Below, one piece after another: positions 11,475 through 19,135 of a DNA stretch of 64,000 bases; the first letter of the stretch is position 1, and each line of letters begins with the position of its first letter. This stretch comes from an uncultured Halomonas sp. GTDB lineage: Bacteria > Pseudomonadota > Gammaproteobacteria > Pseudomonadales > Halomonadaceae. The translations under genes were made by a program, and so were the position numbers. Below the pieces are notes generated by a model that ran no database searches, was not told the DNA's origin, and saw only the letters and a program-made list of their open reading frames with translations. The DNA lies in NCBI RefSeq assembly GCF_947501415.1, contig NZ_CANMVL010000009.1, positions 124,001 to 188,000 on the forward strand, read 5' to 3'.

Positions 11475-12065
11475 ATGAGCGAACCGATCCAGATTACCGA
11501 AAGTGCCCAGGACTACCTCGCCGAGCTGCTCGAGAAGCAGAACGTCGAAGGGATCGCAGTACGCATCTTCATCACCCAGCCAGGCACCCCCTATGCCGAA
11601 ACCTGCCTGGCCTACTGCCGCCCCGGTGAAGAGGAGCCTACCGACGAGAAGCTGGAGCTGCCCAAGCTGGGTGTCTTCCTGGACAAGAACAGCCTGCCGT
11701 TCCTCGAGGAGGCGGTCGTCGACTTCAACGCCGATCGCATGGGGGGGCAGCTGACCATCAAGGCGCCCAACGCCAAGATGCCCAAGGTCAATGCCGACAG
11801 CCCCCTCGCTGATCGCGTCAATTACGTGCTCTACAGCGAGATCAACCCCGGCCTGGCGGCCCACGGCGGTGAGATCAAGCTGATCGAGCTGACCGACGAG
11901 AACGTGGCGATACTGGCCTTCGGCGGTGGCTGCCAGGGCTGTGCCGCGGTCGACCTGACGCTCAAGGATGGTGTCGAGCGCACTCTGCTGGAGCGCATCC
12001 CGGAGCTGGGAGGCATCCGCGACGTGACCGACCATAGCGACACCACCAACGCCTACTACCGTTAA
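11475..12065 (+). CDS. nfuA: Fe-S biogenesis protein NfuA
   Basis: A cytosolic carrier that receives [4Fe-4S] clusters and passes them to apo-enzymes under iron or oxidative stress. The 196-residue protein has an N-terminal degenerate A-type domain (about 1-105) and a C-terminal Nfu domain with the CxxC cluster motif at Cys153 and Cys156 (GGGCQGC). Length and order match NfuA. The ATG at 11475 begins [12 protein letters not shown], the usual N-terminus; the longer open frame has no homology. It is transcribed alone and followed by a good terminator. Confidence 0.95.
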   Translation: MSEPIQITESAQDYLAELLEKQNVEGIAVRIFITQPGTPYAETCLAYCRPGEEEPTDEKLELPKLGVFLDKNSLPFLEEAVVDFNADRMGGQLTIKAPNAKMPKVNADSPLADRVNYVLYSEINPGLAAHGGEIKLIELTDENVAILAFGGGCQGCAAVDLTLKDGVERTLLERIPELGGIRDVTDHSDTTNAYYR

Positions 12066-12101
12066 GCGGCCTCGAGCCGCACGGCTTACCTGGCGTCACA
12101 A

Positions 12102-12135
12102 GGAGGGCTCCGCCGAAAGGTGGGGCCCTTCTTTT
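12102..12135 (+). terminator. Rho-independent terminator of nfuA
   Basis: A GC-rich stem (GGGCTCCGCC, loop GAAA, GGTGGGGCCC, with G-T wobbles) followed by CTTTT, starting 37 bases after the nfuA stop. It also separates nfuA from the convergent kfrA-like gene. Confidence 0.75.
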
Positions 12136-12164
12136 GTTATGGGTTATGGGCAGATAAGGCGGCC

Positions 12165-13205
12165 TCAGGAGCTCTTGTCAGACGGATCGTGTTCCTGGTT
12201 CTCATTGGCCGACTGAGTCGAGGCGCTCTCCTCTTCCAGGGCGGCCTTCGGCGTCTGCCACAGGCAGCGATAGAGCTGTTGCTCCAGGTTTCTCACGCGC
12301 GCTGCCTGCTCCTCCAGGTGTCGCTTCTGCTCGTCGATGCGTGCCTGCAGCAGTGACTGCTCATGCTGGCGAGTCTCGGCCAGCGCCTCCGCCTGGCGGC
12401 GGGCCCAGTCCACCTCGCGATGGAGTTTCTCCTCATTGGCAAGCCTTGCGCGCACCTCCTGCAGCTGCGACTCCTGGCGCTCGAGGCGCTTCTCCAGCTG
12501 TTCCTCTCTTCCAGCCGCCGCCTTCTCACTGGCCAATCGCTCCTGTCGGGCCTGATCTAGCAGAGTCATCAGACGTGTCTCGGCGCTTTCGTGGCGCTGC
12601 TCCTCCTGGGCCAGCGCCTCGCGGTGGGCCTCCTCGCACGCCTGCATGGCCTGCTGGTGCTCCTGCGCCATTCGGCTAGCCTCATCACGGTGGCGCTTTA
12701 ACAACGACTCCGCTTCGGCCAGGCGCGTGGAGGCGCGGCTCTCGGCCGCCTTCAGCGCCTCACACCGCGCCTGGCTCGTTGCCAGCTCCGCGCTGAGCGA
12801 CTCCAGGCGCTGTTCGGTGCCGGACAGGTGGCTGGCCAGGGCCGCTTCACGCTGCCTGGCATCGTCTGCCTGGCGACGAGCGTCTGCCACCGACTCCTGC
12901 GCCTCATCCACCTTGCGATCCGCCTCTTCGCGGTAGTGGCGTAGCGCCTCGTTGGCACTCTCCTGAGCCTGGCGCCAGAGCCCTTCGGCCAGCTCCTGAA
13001 GAGCGGCCGGCATGCCGCGGGGTGGAGGAACGTCGCGGTTCTCCTCGCGCTGCTGTCGCCAGTTGCGCAGATGATCGCTGATCGTGGTGAAGCTGCCGGT
13101 CCCCAGTATCTCGCGAATCTTCTGCACGCTGGGCGCATCGCCACGGGACAGCAGCTCATCGATGGCTCGTTGTACGTCTTCGTAGGTCACGCCGATGCGC
13201 GCCAT
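12165..13205 (-). CDS. KfrA-type DNA-binding protein with long coiled coil
   Basis: A 346-residue protein with an N-terminal KfrA_N-type helix-turn-helix (about residues 1-55: VTYEDVQRAIDELL, then REILGTGSFTTISDHLRNWR). A highly charged coiled coil rich in Glu, Gln, Arg and Ala follows to near residue 320. Plasmid KfrA binds operators at its own promoter and forms filaments. The gene is chromosomal here and divergent from a tyrosine recombinase, with 388 bases between. That layout resembles the TnpT/TnpS cointegrate-resolution pair of Tn4651-type transposons, as I remember it. The start is well supported by AAGGAGAG 7 nt upstream. The partnership with the recombinase is inferred. Confidence 0.85.
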   Translation of the reverse strand: MARIGVTYEDVQRAIDELLSRGDAPSVQKIREILGTGSFTTISDHLRNWRQQREENRDVPPPRGMPAALQELAEGLWRQAQESANEALRHYREEADRKVDEAQESVADARRQADDARQREAALASHLSGTEQRLESLSAELATSQARCEALKAAESRASTRLAEAESLLKRHRDEASRMAQEHQQAMQACEEAHREALAQEEQRHESAETRLMTLLDQARQERLASEKAAAGREEQLEKRLERQESQLQEVRARLANEEKLHREVDWARRQAEALAETRQHEQSLLQARIDEQKRHLEEQAARVRNLEQQLYRCLWQTPKAALEEESASTQSANENQEHDPSDKSS

Positions 13206-13281
13206 GAGGCTCTCCTTGTGCCACCCCTTTGGATCGATATGCGGCGCAGCTTAGCGGCATTCACGAAGAATTGGAAGATAA

Positions 13282-13314
13282 TTACATTGTACGTAATACG
13301 TAAAATACGTTACG
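13282..13314. promoter_or_regulatory. Clustered TACGT repeats, candidate operator or recombination site
   Basis: An AT-rich patch with TACGT at 13290, 13297 and 13306, plus inverted CGTAA/TTACG and ATTAC/GTAAT arms. It lies 77-109 bases upstream of the KfrA-like start codon and is unlike the surrounding GC-rich DNA. KfrA proteins bind palindromic operators next to their own gene, so autoregulation is likely. It could equally be the recombinase core site. Confidence 0.45.
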
Positions 13315-13382
13315 ACTTAGAGCATAAAAGCAAGATTACGCGCCTTATCTTGATTTTTCTTATCAGTACACGGGATACTGGC

Positions 13383-13565
13383 CTGGGGCTATCGTAGATA
13401 ACTCGGTAGCTCGGGGCTGATCTGGCGACAAACCCCGGAGCGCCGGACCGACGAGGAGGCGCTGTAAATACCTCCCTGTACGCTTCCTCGGCCGTCCCTG
13501 GTCCTCGGACCTCCTCTTCGGCTTGTCCCCAGCGCCCCGAGGTTCGGTAACTGCGATAGCCCTGG
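13383..13565 (+). repeat. MITE-like inverted-repeat element, copy A
   Basis: A 183-bp segment bounded by imperfect ~20-bp inverted repeats; the left end reads GGGCTATCGTAG and the reversed right end reads GGGCTATCGCAG. A central 70-bp core (13453-13522) matches copy B at 60477-60546 at 57 of 70 positions without gaps. The core contains a 7-bp stem, GAGGAGG with CCTCCTC. Both ends are embedded in an 11-base direct repeat, GGATACTGGCC, at 13373-13383 and 13564-13574. It codes for nothing convincing and separates the kfrA-like gene from the recombinase. It may also carry the recombinase promoter. Confidence 0.7.
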
Positions 13566-13593
13566 ATACTGGCCATCAAGGAGCAAGGAGGGG

Positions 13594-14811
13594 GTGTTGG
13601 GGCATCAATCGAAAGACGCCATCGTGGTGGAGGGGTCGCCGCTGCGGCCGGCCACAGGGCCTTTTCCGCCCCTGGCGGAGCGGGGCGGCTATATCGCCGC
13701 GCGCAGTGATACCGAGGCGGTGGGCGAATGGTTGGCAGAGTACCGGGCCAGCCCCAGGACCCAGCGCGCCTATCGTCGCGAGGCTCAGCGGCTGCTGTTA
13801 TGGCTAGCCGAACGGAGCATGACCCTCGACCAGGTGCGACGAGACCATCTGGAGGCCTTCGAGGCCTTCCTTGCCGATCCTCAGCCGAGATCGCGCTGGG
13901 TCGGGCCGCCGCGTCCGCGTCACGCCGATGACTGGCGACCCTTCCGTGGGCCACTGTCTCCGGCCAGCCGTCGCCAGAGCCTGGTGATCCTGCAGAGCAT
14001 GTATGCCTGGCTGGTGGAAGCGGGGTGGGTGGGCCATAACCCCTTCCGACTGATGCGTGACAAGCGGCGGCGGCTCGATAACCGCCGTGCCGGAATCGAG
14101 CGCTATCTGGAGGCGCCGTTGTGGGAGTGGTTCTGGGGCTGGCTGAACGGCGCGAACAGGCTGTCGACGGAGGAGGGGGCGTCATCCCGCGAGCGCTACG
14201 AAGAGGCCCGTCGACGCTTTATCTTCGGCTTCGCTTACCTGCTGGCACCGCGTATCGCCGAGATGAGTGCCGCCCGCATGGGGGATTTCCAGCGGCGCGA
14301 GGGGCGCTGGTGGTGGAGCGTGGTAGGCAAGGGGGGCAAGCTCGCCAGCATTCCCGTGCCACCCGACATGCTCTTGCTGTTGAAGGAGTGGCGAGAGGTT
14401 CTGGGGCTGAGTCCGGAGCCCCAGCCGGATGAGGCGACGCCACTGCTGCGAGCCCTGGATGGCAAGCGAGGCATCGGCGACAACCGCCTCTATCGGCTGA
14501 TCAGGCAGGCCTTTGCTCAGGCCGCAGACGACCTGGAGGCAGGAGAGGAGGAGGGCGCCCGTGGCTGGGTGCTACGCTTGCGCCAGGCCACCCCACACTG
14601 GCTGCGTCATACGGCGCTGACCCATCAGGCTCAGGCCGGGGTCGAGCTGCGCTACCTGGCGGCCACGGCACGCCACTCGCGGCTGGACACCACCGCCCGC
14701 TATCTGCACGCCGAGGACGAGGCCTGGCACTGGCAGCAGTCCCGCCATGGGCTGGCCGAAAGAGATGAAGGGCAAGCCGGGGCGGACGCCGCGGGGGAGG
14801 AGTCGGTATAA
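13594..14811 (+). CDS. Tyrosine recombinase (site-specific integrase/resolvase)
   Basis: A 405-residue recombinase with an N-terminal SAM-like core-binding domain (about residues 40-145) and a C-terminal catalytic domain. The catalytic set is complete: Arg220 (LLAPRIAEM), Lys246 or Lys249 (VVGKGGK), His335 and Arg338 (HWLRH), His361 and Tyr370 (ARYLH). It should cut, exchange and rejoin DNA at specific sites. The start is ambiguous: GTG at 13594 and TTG at 13597 both follow AAGGAGG, and TTG has the better spacing. It is divergent from the KfrA-like gene and just upstream of sufE. It lacks XerC/D length and style and is not next to a tRNA, so a stand-alone resolvase is more likely than a phage integrase. 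Confidence 0.88.
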   Translation: MLGHQSKDAIVVEGSPLRPATGPFPPLAERGGYIAARSDTEAVGEWLAEYRASPRTQRAYRREAQRLLLWLAERSMTLDQVRRDHLEAFEAFLADPQPRSRWVGPPRPRHADDWRPFRGPLSPASRRQSLVILQSMYAWLVEAGWVGHNPFRLMRDKRRRLDNRRAGIERYLEAPLWEWFWGWLNGANRLSTEEGASSRERYEEARRRFIFGFAYLLAPRIAEMSAARMGDFQRREGRWWWSVVGKGGKLASIPVPPDMLLLLKEWREVLGLSPEPQPDEATPLLRALDGKRGIGDNRLYRLIRQAFAQAADDLEAGEEEGARGWVLRLRQATPHWLRHTALTHQAQAGVELRYLAATARHSRLDTTARYLHAEDEAWHWQQSRHGLAERDEGQAGADAAGEESV

Positions 14812-14838
14812 TCATCCCATTCATCAACAGGAGGCCCC

Positions 14839-15264
14839 ATGACGAATGACGCAACCGCCGAGCAGGCCCAGCAGGAACTGATCGAGGAGTTCGAGCTGTT
14901 CGACAACTGGATGGACCGCTATCAGTACATCATCGATATGGGCAAGGCGCTGCCGGAGTTTCCTGAGGAGTGGAAGCGTGACGAGCTCAAGATCCAGGGC
15001 TGCCAGTCCAATGTCTGGATGCGACACGAGTGTCGCGAGGGTGTGGTGCACTTCGACGCCATCTCCGATGCCGCCATCGTCTCCGGACTGATCGCCGTGT
15101 TGATGCGCATCTACAACGACCGGCCCGCCGTGGAGATCCGCGATACCTCACCGCACTTCCTCGGTGATCTGGGGCTCGACAAGCACCTCTCGCCCACGCG
15201 CAGCAATGGCCTCAACGCCATGCTCAAGCGTATCTACGAGGTGGCGGAGCAGGAAGCCGCCTGA
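14839..15264 (+). CDS. sufE: SufE cysteine desulfuration protein
   Basis: Accepts persulfide sulfur from the cysteine desulfurase SufS (or CsdA) and delivers it for Fe-S cluster assembly in the cytosol. The 141-residue protein has the family core with the active-site Cys55 in KIQGCQSNVW and the C-terminal SPTRSNGL segment. A strong AGGAGG precedes the ATG at 14839. It follows the recombinase by 27 bases on the same strand. The rest of a suf operon is not here, so this may be a stand-alone SufE/CsdE; the two cannot be separated from sequence alone. Confidence 0.92.
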   Translation: MTNDATAEQAQQELIEEFELFDNWMDRYQYIIDMGKALPEFPEEWKRDELKIQGCQSNVWMRHECREGVVHFDAISDAAIVSGLIAVLMRIYNDRPAVEIRDTSPHFLGDLGLDKHLSPTRSNGLNAMLKRIYEVAEQEAA

Positions 15265-15277
15265 GCCCCGACCCGGC

Positions 15278-15643
15278 TCAGGAGGCCGGGCCGTCACGCT
15301 CCGCTGGGCGGTCCGACGTGCGGGGACGGAAGTTCTCGTCGAGCTCGGGGTCCTCGCGGCACAGCGCCTCACTGGGGCCACCCGGTACCGGGTCGATGCC
15401 GCCTTCACAGCCAGGGTGGCAGCGAGCGATGCGGCGGGCGGCCATCAGCCCGCCCCTGAAGGAGCCATGCACGCGAATCGCCTCCACGGCATAGCTGGAG
15501 CAGCTGGGCCAGTAGCGACACCGCGGCCCGAGCAGGGGGCTCAACGAGACCTGGTAAAGCCTGACCAGCCCGATCAACAGCCAGGCCGTGGCCTGGCGCA
15601 GCCATTGTGCCAGCTTGGCCAGCCAGCCGGCCTGGTTGAGCAT
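15278..15643 (-). CDS. yidD: Membrane protein insertion efficiency factor YidD
   Basis: A small protein at the inner face of the inner membrane that assists YidC-mediated insertion. The 121-residue protein has an N-terminal amphipathic region and the family signature LIGLVRLYQVSLSPLLGPRCRYWPSCSSYAVEAI, split over residues 23-57, with the PRCRYWPSCS cysteines. Here yidD is not in the usual rpmH-rnpA-yidD-yidC cluster but follows hisI, sharing one base of its start with the hisI stop (TGATG). The C-terminal ~35 residues are charged and poorly conserved. Confidence 0.9.
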   Translation of the reverse strand: MLNQAGWLAKLAQWLRQATAWLLIGLVRLYQVSLSPLLGPRCRYWPSCSSYAVEAIRVHGSFRGGLMAARRIARCHPGCEGGIDPVPGGPSEALCREDPELDENFRPRTSDRPAERDGPAS

Positions 15644-16083
15644 CAGGGCTTGCCGTAGAGCTTGGCGGGGTCGATCAGCGGGGCAGTGGTGATGCGTGCC
15701 GTTTCCGTTTCGAGCGCCACATAGAAGCAGCTACGGCGTCCGCTGTGGCAGGCGGGCCCCGTCTGGTCCACCTGCAGTAACAGGGTGTCTCCGTCACAGT
15801 CGAGCGCGGCTCCCCTGAGGTGCTGCTGCTGGCCTGAGCTCTCGCCCTTGCGCCACAGCTTGCCACGCGAGCGCGACCAGTAGCAGACCCGGCCGGTGCG
15901 CAGGGTCTCCATGAGTGCCTCACGGTTCATCCAGGCCATCATCAGCACCTCGCCACTATCATGCTGCTGGGCGATGGCAGGAATCAGGCCATCGGCGTTG
16001 AACCCGATGGATTCGAGCACAGGGGCGAGGTCGTGCTGGCTGTCGGCGGGCGCTCGCTCGAGCGCCTTGAAGATATCGGGCAT
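15643..16083 (-). CDS. hisI: Phosphoribosyl-AMP cyclohydrolase
   Basis: Opens the purine ring of phosphoribosyl-AMP, the third step of histidine synthesis. The 146-residue protein has the HisI core: MMAWMNREALMETLRTGRVCYWSRSRGKLW, the metal-binding region DCDGDTLLL, and the zinc cysteines in GPACHSGRRSCFY. It is the stand-alone cyclohydrolase; the HisE pyrophosphohydrolase domain is absent, as in pseudomonads, and hisE is not in the window. The ATG at 16083 has GGAG 7 nt upstream. It ends in a TGATG overlap with yidD and starts 21 bases after zur. Confidence 0.93.
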   Translation of the reverse strand: MPDIFKALERAPADSQHDLAPVLESIGFNADGLIPAIAQQHDSGEVLMMAWMNREALMETLRTGRVCYWSRSRGKLWRKGESSGQQQHLRGAALDCDGDTLLLQVDQTGPACHSGRRSCFYVALETETARITTAPLIDPAKLYGKP

Positions 16084-16104
16084 CGCAATTCTCCGCATAA
16101 AGGG

Positions 16105-16551
16105 TCAACCGCCGGTATCGCCGCAGGCATCGCAGCGCCCCAGCAGTTCGATCGTCTGGCGCTCGACCCGGAAGCCCAGCTGCTGGGCGCAGTCGGCGAG
16201 CTGGGCATTGACGTCCTCCAGGTGCAGCTCCTCGACTCGACCACAGAGGCGGCAGATCAACAGCTGAAAGCCGTGTGAATGCTCCGGGCAGGGACAGGCA
16301 ACATAGGCATTGAGCGACTCGATACGGTGCACCAGGCCCTGGTCGATCAGAAACTCCAGGGCACGGTATACCGTGGGCGGCCTGGCCGAGGCGTGCTCGG
16401 CGGCCAGTCGATCGAGGAGGTCATAGGCCTTGAGGGCGCCGGACGCCTCGGCAATCATCTCGAGCACGCGGCGGCGTATCGGCGTGAAGCGCGCCCCGCG
16501 CTGTTGGCACTGCCGCTCCGCCTGGAGCAGCAGGTTTCGGGAATCAGTCAT
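16105..16551 (-). CDS. zur: Fur-family zinc uptake regulator Zur
   Basis: A cytosolic zinc-sensing repressor. The 148-residue protein has a Fur-type winged helix (RFTPIRRRVLEMI, then RPPTVYRALEFLIDQGLVHRIES). A zinc-binding C-terminal part follows, with CPCPEHSHGFQLLICRLCGR and a final CDAC. The tail pair of cysteines and the ACPCPEHSH segment favour Zur over Fur or PerR. I placed the start at 16551 (MTDSRNLLLQAE); the ribosome site there is weak. znuABC genes are not in the window, though zur usually lies near them. Confidence 0.85.
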   Translation of the reverse strand: MTDSRNLLLQAERQCQQRGARFTPIRRRVLEMIAEASGALKAYDLLDRLAAEHASARPPTVYRALEFLIDQGLVHRIESLNAYVACPCPEHSHGFQLLICRLCGRVEELHLEDVNAQLADCAQQLGFRVERQTIELLGRCDACGDTGG

Positions 16552-16616
16552 GGCACCCGTCGGCTGTCGAAGTTGGCGACATTCTACGCGGGTGGGCGAG
16601 GGCGGGCCACCGAGCC

Positions 16617-17591
16617 TCAAGCCTCGGCGGTCGCCTCAAGCTCGCTTTGACGGGCGAAATGGTGTCGCGCAAAGTCCACCCGCGCCTGGGCGGCCACTCC
16701 CTCCGGTTGCTTCTCAACCAGATCGAGGCGACGCCTCAATCCTTCGCCGTTGGCCATCTGGATCGCCAGCCCGGGCCGGGCGTTGAGTTCCAACAGCATG
16801 GGGCCCTGATCGCGATCGAGCACCATGTCGGTGCCCAGATAGCCGAGCCCGGTCATCTCATAGCAACCGGCAGCCAGCAGCAGCAGGGTAGGCCAGTCGG
16901 GAATGGTCAGGCTGGCCAGTTCATGCCCAGTATCGGGGTGGTCGTGACGTGTCCGATCGAACTGAACTCCCCGGATGGCGGTGCCGGAGGCGATATCCAG
17001 TCCCACGCCGACCGCACCCTGGTGAAGGTTGGCCTTGCCATCCGAGGCGGCGGTGGAGAGGCGCATCATCGCCATGACCGGGTAGCCCTTGAACACGATG
17101 ACGCGGATATCCGGCACCCCCTCATAGGTGTACTCGGAGAGCCCCTCATCGAAGTTGATCAGTGCTTCGATCAGTGCCACATCCGGGGCTCCTCCCAGGG
17201 AGTAGAGTCCGGAGAGGATGTTGGAGACGTGTCGCTCGACATCCGACAGGCTCATGCGAACGCCGCTGGGCTTGATATAGTCACCCCCCTCGACGCGCTC
17301 CACCACCAGGATACCCTTGCCACCGCTGCCCTTGGCGGGCTTGATCACGAATCCCTGCTGGCCGGCAAGCACCTCGCCGATATGCTTGACGCCGAACTGG
17401 GTGGTGACGGTGCCGATCAGTGCCGGCGTGGTGATACCAAAGCGTTCGGCAAGCAGCTTGGTCTGCAGCTTGTCATCCACCAGCGGATAGAGGCGCCGAT
17501 TGTTATAGCGTCCGATATAGCGGATGTTGCGGCGATTCATGCCGATGATGCCCTTGGCGCGTAGCTTGCCGGGAGTCGTCCATTCACGCAT
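16617..17591 (-). CDS. RimK-like ATP-grasp ligase (alpha-L-glutamate ligase-like)
   Basis: A 324-residue ATP-grasp enzyme expected to join an amino acid or peptide to a carboxylate using ATP. The N-terminus is the family-specific GMNRRNIRYIGRYNNRRLYPLVDDK stretch. The ATP-binding loop is FVIKPAKGSGGKG, and the metal-binding LLELNARPGLAIQ lies near the C-terminus. The gene starts 3 bases after the transglutaminase/7-TM gene. This retropepsin, 7-TM transglutaminase and ATP-grasp set is a known conserved neighbourhood predicted to make or modify a peptide. The product is not known to me. Confidence 0.85.
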   Translation of the reverse strand: MREWTTPGKLRAKGIIGMNRRNIRYIGRYNNRRLYPLVDDKLQTKLLAERFGITTPALIGTVTTQFGVKHIGEVLAGQQGFVIKPAKGSGGKGILVVERVEGGDYIKPSGVRMSLSDVERHVSNILSGLYSLGGAPDVALIEALINFDEGLSEYTYEGVPDIRVIVFKGYPVMAMMRLSTAASDGKANLHQGAVGVGLDIASGTAIRGVQFDRTRHDHPDTGHELASLTIPDWPTLLLLAAGCYEMTGLGYLGTDMVLDRDQGPMLLELNARPGLAIQMANGEGLRRRLDLVEKQPEGVAAQARVDFARHHFARQSELEATAEA

Positions 17592-17594
17592 GGC

Positions 17595-19100
17595 TCAATC
17601 CTCGGTGACCGGCTTGAAGCGGCGCAGCTCCAGCAGGCGATAGCCGGTGTAGTTGCCGATCATCAGGATCAGCGCCATCAGGATCAGCTGGACCCCCAGG
17701 AAGTTGAAGGTGATATGGCGTACCCAGGGGTTGTTCATGGCCAGAAAGGCCAGAACCGCGGTGAACAGGCTGCCACCGCCCTGAATCAACACCTCCTTCG
17801 GACCCTCCTCCTCCCACAGGATCGACATCCGCTCGATGGTCCAGGAGAGAATGATCATCGGGAAGAAGGTGATGGTCAGGCCGGCATTGAGCCCGAAACG
17901 GTAGGCGAGCACCGAGAACACCGAAATGATGCCGATTACCGTGATGATCACCGCCGTCACCCGCGCCACCAGCAACAGGTTGAGATACGACAGGTAGCTG
18001 CGGATCACCAGACCGACGGCGACCACCAGCAAAAAGCCGATCAGGCCGGTGGCCAGGCTCGTCTGGATAAAGGCCAGGGCGATCAGCACCGGCATGAAGG
18101 TGCCCGAGGTCTTGATCCCTACCAGCAGGCGGAGTAGCACCACCACCAGCGCGCCGATCGGAATCAGCAGGATCGTCTGGAACAGCGCCTGCTCCTCGAG
18201 CGGCAGGCTGTGAATGGAGAAGTTGAGCAGGGTATCCTCGGCCAGCTGGTTGCGAACCGCCGCGGCCGCCGGCTGATTGCGAGCCAGCATCGAGAATGTG
18301 ACCCTCGAGTTGCTCCCTCCCTGAACCTCGAGAACCGCCTGACCGTTGCCCTCCCAGATCAACAGGTTGTCGGGGCGCCCCTGGGCGCCGGTCGCCGGGT
18401 CAAAGAGAGCCCAGTGCTGCCCGTCAAACACCTGGACCCAGCTGGTGAGAGACTGACGCCGTCGCCCATCCTCGAGCAGCAGGCCGCTTACCTCACGGGC
18501 CGGCACGCCGGCCTGGTTGAGCAGACGTACGAGGAGGGGCGTGCGCTCGAACTGGGTCAGCAGCAGGCGGGCATTCTCGCCCTGGCGCTCCTCATTGAAG
18601 TCATGCAGCAGCTCGCGGGCAAAGGTGAAGGGATCCGCACTGCGGCCCCAGGCGCGTTCGATCATCTGGGTGGCCGCCGTATCATAGGGCCGCTCCCAGA
18701 CGATATCGCGGCGTAGCGGCGGGGTGTCCAGACGAGGAGGGCGGCTGTCCGGTGCCACCAGGACCTGGGCGGTGTAGTAGAGCTGCTGGGAGCCGGTGGC
18801 TTCACGGATCGACCACTGGGCCCGCCTGCCGCCATCCTCATCCACGAAAGAGAGGCCGTAGCCCGGCGAGGCCGTATGCTCGGTGAGTAGTCGAAAGCCC
18901 TCCTGAGTCGAGGGAAGCGCCATGTCCACCAGTACCGGATCGCCCAGTGCCGTGAAATTGACCTGAGCCTCCACTTCCCATACCTGGCGCTGTTCACCCG
19001 GCGTCCAGGGCACCTCGAGCTGATAGTGACGATGCAGGGTCATGGCGATGCCGGCCAGGAAAAGAACGCCAACCAGCAGATAGAAAGGCAGTCGTGACAT
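17595..19100 (-). CDS. Inactive transglutaminase fused to seven membrane helices
   Basis: A 501-residue membrane protein. An N-terminal helix (about 5-22) leads into a periplasmic region of about 280 residues with a transglutaminase-like fold (FARELLHDFNEERQGENARLLLTQFERTPLLVRLLNQAGVPAR). The expected catalytic cysteine is not visible there, consistent with the inactive class. From about residue 307 to 490 there are seven hydrophobic helices. A good ribosome site (AGGAAG) precedes the ATG. The protein lies between the retropepsin-like lipoprotein and the ATP-grasp ligase, and probably scaffolds or exports their peptide product; that is inference. Confidence 0.85.
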   Translation of the reverse strand: MSRLPFYLLVGVLFLAGIAMTLHRHYQLEVPWTPGEQRQVWEVEAQVNFTALGDPVLVDMALPSTQEGFRLLTEHTASPGYGLSFVDEDGGRRAQWSIREATGSQQLYYTAQVLVAPDSRPPRLDTPPLRRDIVWERPYDTAATQMIERAWGRSADPFTFARELLHDFNEERQGENARLLLTQFERTPLLVRLLNQAGVPAREVSGLLLEDGRRRQSLTSWVQVFDGQHWALFDPATGAQGRPDNLLIWEGNGQAVLEVQGGSNSRVTFSMLARNQPAAAAVRNQLAEDTLLNFSIHSLPLEEQALFQTILLIPIGALVVVLLRLLVGIKTSGTFMPVLIALAFIQTSLATGLIGFLLVVAVGLVIRSYLSYLNLLLVARVTAVIITVIGIISVFSVLAYRFGLNAGLTITFFPMIILSWTIERMSILWEEEGPKEVLIQGGGSLFTAVLAFLAMNNPWVRHITFNFLGVQLILMALILMIGNYTGYRLLELRRFKPVTED

Positions 19101-19135
19101 GAGGCTTCCTTGGCAGAGAGCGACGGATGCGTGGC

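Noticed and set aside
13383-13565. Transposase for the inverted-repeat element
   Set aside because: No transposase of any family is encoded in the window, so the element is called MITE-like and not an insertion sequence.
13310-14185. 291-residue open frame on the minus strand across the inverted-repeat element and recombinase start
   Set aside because: Composition is arginine/proline/serine rich and it overlaps the recombinase catalytic gene; it is an artefact.
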